Assembly (NCBI GenBank): GCA_020628815.1
Contig: JAHDEN010000020.1
Span: 1 to 51,874, forward strand
Reading direction: 5' to 3'
Length of the DNA stretch: 51,874 bases
Source of the DNA: Chloroflexota bacterium
GTDB taxonomy: Bacteria; Chloroflexota; Anaerolineae; Promineifilales; Promineifilaceae
Positions 50,131-51,874 of the stretch are shown piece by piece. The first letter of the stretch is position 1. The number at the start of each line of letters is the position of its first letter. Made by a program: the position numbers and the translations under genes. The notes below the pieces were generated by a model, which did not search any database, was not told where the DNA came from, and worked only from the letters and a program-made list of their open reading frames with translations.

Positions 50131-51765
50131 TTATCCACCACAGCCTTGGGTGATACCGATATCAGCCCAATTTACTGTAAATGAATAAGCCGCAGGTACA
50201 TCTAGAACACAAGGAGTCGTAGCTCGGAAGCCTTGACCATGATATGGAATCATTGCGCCACCTTCGAGCCAGATTAACTCTTGAGCCGCTTGGTAAGCCG
50301 CTTTACGAGCCTCAAAGTCTAACTCATTGCGTGCTGTGTCAAGCTGTGCATCAAATGCTTCATTAGCTTGGAAAGTTTCGTTCCAAACAGCACCTGAGCG
50401 GAACGCTTCGTTCAAGATCTGGTCGGCCGGACGTTCACCCCAGCAAGTTGCTACAAATGGTTCAACCATCCAAGCGTCGGTCCAGAAACCGTCAGAAGGA
50501 ACCACTTTAATTTCGATGTTTACACCGATAGCAGCCAACTGTTGTTGATAAACTTCTGCCAATGGGGTCCAGTCTGAACAAACATCAGAGATAAATAATT
50601 CAAATGTCTCGCCACCGTAGCCAGCTTCAGCCAATAATTCTTGAGCTAGCTCTGGGTTTGGTGAACAGTCTGGGTCATAACGATATTGGTCATCTGGTTT
50701 TACAGGTGTGTCACAAGCAACAACTCCAGCACCACCAAGCGCAACATCAACCATTTCTTGACGGTCAGCCACAACGCGCAATGCACGACGCAATGGAAGA
50801 TTATTGAATGGTTCAATATCAGTACGCATTACAAATGCTGACCAACCACCAGTTGGGAAGTCAATCACATTGAAACCACCTTGAGCTTCAACAACTTCAG
50901 CCTGTGGAAGAGTCATGTCGATCCAGTCTAGCTGACCAGACAGGAATGCTTGAACTTGTGCTTCTGCGTCAGCGATACCGATAACCTCAACCATTCCCAT
51001 TCCCGGAGGGCCACCCCAGTAATCGTCGTTCGCTTCTAAAACAGTGGTTCCTTCAACGTCTAGGGTAACTAGTTTGTATGCACCCGTTCCGATTCCGCTT
51101 TCAGCGATCGTATCTGCACTACCTTCTGGAATGATTTTCGCGCGATAGTCCATCGTCAAAAGTGGGAAGTCAGCGTGTGATTGATTCAGATTAAGAACAA
51201 TCGTGTGATCGTCTGGTGTTTCCACGCTTTCGATCAAAGCCAATCCACCAGCCAAAGTAGATGTTTCACCTTGCCAATGCTCAATTGAATAAGCAACGTC
51301 AGCAGAGGTCATGTCTGAACCATCATGGAACTTAACACCTTGACGCAGGTTGAAGGTCCATACATCGGCAGTATCATTTGCGCTCCAGCTTTGAGCTAAA
51401 ATCGGTTTTGGCTTCCCATCTGGGCCAGTAGTAGAAAGGCCGTCATAGATCATGGTAATTACTGGGAACAAGCGTCCTGTATCAACAGGGTTCAAGTTTT
51501 CAGTTCCACCCCAAGCAAGGTCATGAGCCATACGGAAGGTTCCGCGATTGCCAAGTTCTTTTTCAACTTCTACTTCAACAATCTTTTCAACTTCTACCTC
51601 TTTTTCAACTTCAACAATTTTTTCGACTTCGACTTCTTTGATGACTTCGACTTCTTTTTCGACTTCGACTTCAACAATCTTTTCAACTTCAACAACTTGA
51701 GGCTGGCAAGCAACCGCAACAAGTGCCAAAATCGAAATCATGACGAACAATCCAATTCTCTTCAT
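50131..51765 (-). CDS. ABC transporter solute-binding lipoprotein (SBP_bac_5 family)
   Basis: The 544-residue lipoprotein has a signal peptide with a lipobox ending in Cys20 (ALVAVAC). It is followed by a 45-residue spacer (about 24-70) of repeated EVEKxVEVE units, a feature common in Chloroflexota binding proteins. The SBP_bac_5 domain starts near residue 75 (NLNPVDTGRLFPVITMIYDGL, with GVKFHDGSDMTSADVAYSIEHW and the typical LRRALRVVADRQEMV). These proteins deliver peptides, nickel or sugars to ABC permeases; permease genes would be outside the window. AGGAG precedes the ATG. Confidence 0.93.
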   Translation of the reverse strand: MKRIGLFVMISILALVAVACQPQVVEVEKIVEVEVEKEVEVIKEVEVEKIVEVEKEVEVEKIVEVEVEKELGNRGTFRMAHDLAWGGTENLNPVDTGRLFPVITMIYDGLSTTGPDGKPKPILAQSWSANDTADVWTFNLRQGVKFHDGSDMTSADVAYSIEHWQGETSTLAGGLALIESVETPDDHTIVLNLNQSHADFPLLTMDYRAKIIPEGSADTIAESGIGTGAYKLVTLDVEGTTVLEANDDYWGGPPGMGMVEVIGIADAEAQVQAFLSGQLDWIDMTLPQAEVVEAQGGFNVIDFPTGGWSAFVMRTDIEPFNNLPLRRALRVVADRQEMVDVALGGAGVVACDTPVKPDDQYRYDPDCSPNPELAQELLAEAGYGGETFELFISDVCSDWTPLAEVYQQQLAAIGVNIEIKVVPSDGFWTDAWMVEPFVATCWGERPADQILNEAFRSGAVWNETFQANEAFDAQLDTARNELDFEARKAAYQAAQELIWLEGGAMIPYHGQGFRATTPCVLDVPAAYSFTVNWADIGITQGCGG

Positions 51766-51797
51766 TCAAATTTCTCCTTTCTTTTTTGGGTGAATGG

Positions 51798-51830
51798 GTT
51801 ACGGGTAACAAACCTTTGTTACGGGTAACA
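51798..51830. promoter_or_regulatory. Two direct copies of GTTACGGGTAACA upstream of the binding-protein gene
   Basis: GTTACGGGTAACA occurs at 51798-51810 and 51818-51830, exactly 20 bases apart (two helical turns). Each has palindromic arms GTTAC/GTAAC around GG. This is the layout of a regulator operator pair. It lies 33-65 bases before the ATG of the solute-binding-protein gene. Confidence 0.6.
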
Positions 51831-51874
51831 TTTATACGGATTACAGGGCAATTTCAATGTGAACTGCGAGCCTC

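Overview
The window looks like a chromosomal segment of a member of the Chloroflexota (Anaerolineae/Caldilineae-like), of intermediate GC content. This rests on gene style rather than a marker gene: secreted proteins with long Thr/Pro linkers that end in a short FLP-type tail, a lipoprotein solute-binding protein with a Val-Glu-Lys repeat spacer after the lipobox, a NusA with a long Ala/Glu tail, and DUF2339, DUF2079 and MoxR-DUF58-DUF4129 membrane modules. No rRNA, tRNA, CRISPR array, transposase or integrase was seen.

Layout. 1-7.6 kb: the end of an unidentified gene, a DUF2339 membrane protein, an HExxH metallopeptidase-like protein, tgt and pfkA, an OsmC-like protein and a small membrane protein. 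7.6-15 kb: a secreted NodB-like protein, then an Hsp70 ATPase fused to a gyrase-type propeller with a DCC-family thiol oxidoreductase overlapping its stop; the second redox cysteine of that protein is a TGA codon, making it a selenoprotein candidate. Small genes follow (methyltransferase, DUF4062-like, membrane protein). 15-20 kb: molybdenum cofactor genes (mobA, two moeA-type genes, one with a C-terminal periplasmic-binding-protein-like domain). 20-25.7 kb: two more NodB-like surface proteins, a fusion of a prephenate-dehydratase-like and a class Ic aminoacyl-tRNA-synthetase-like domain, and a phasin-like protein. 25.7-33.8 kb: a translation operon on the minus strand, nusA-ylxR-infB-rbfA-nrnA-truB-ribF, with a promoter and a leader terminator before nusA. 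34-39.3 kb: moxR-DUF58-DUF4129 and a DUF2079 protein. 39.3-52 kb: a palindrome array, a nucleotidyltransferase, an anchored TolB-like propeller protein, a histidine kinase and response regulator, rimI, an inserted AT-rich cassette bounded by 35-bp direct repeats, comM, an alpha/beta hydrolase and an ABC solute-binding lipoprotein.

The observations most worth checking are the in-frame TGA in the DCC protein (10311-10313), the PheA-like/TyrRS-like fusion (21800-23065), the Hsp70-GyrA-propeller fusion (10376-12772), a Tgt lacking its three zinc cysteines, the cassette next to comM, the regularly spaced palindrome array at 39310-39484, and extreme over-use of the hexamer CGGCCG in most of the window. 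All family assignments come from reading motifs by eye; no database search was run.
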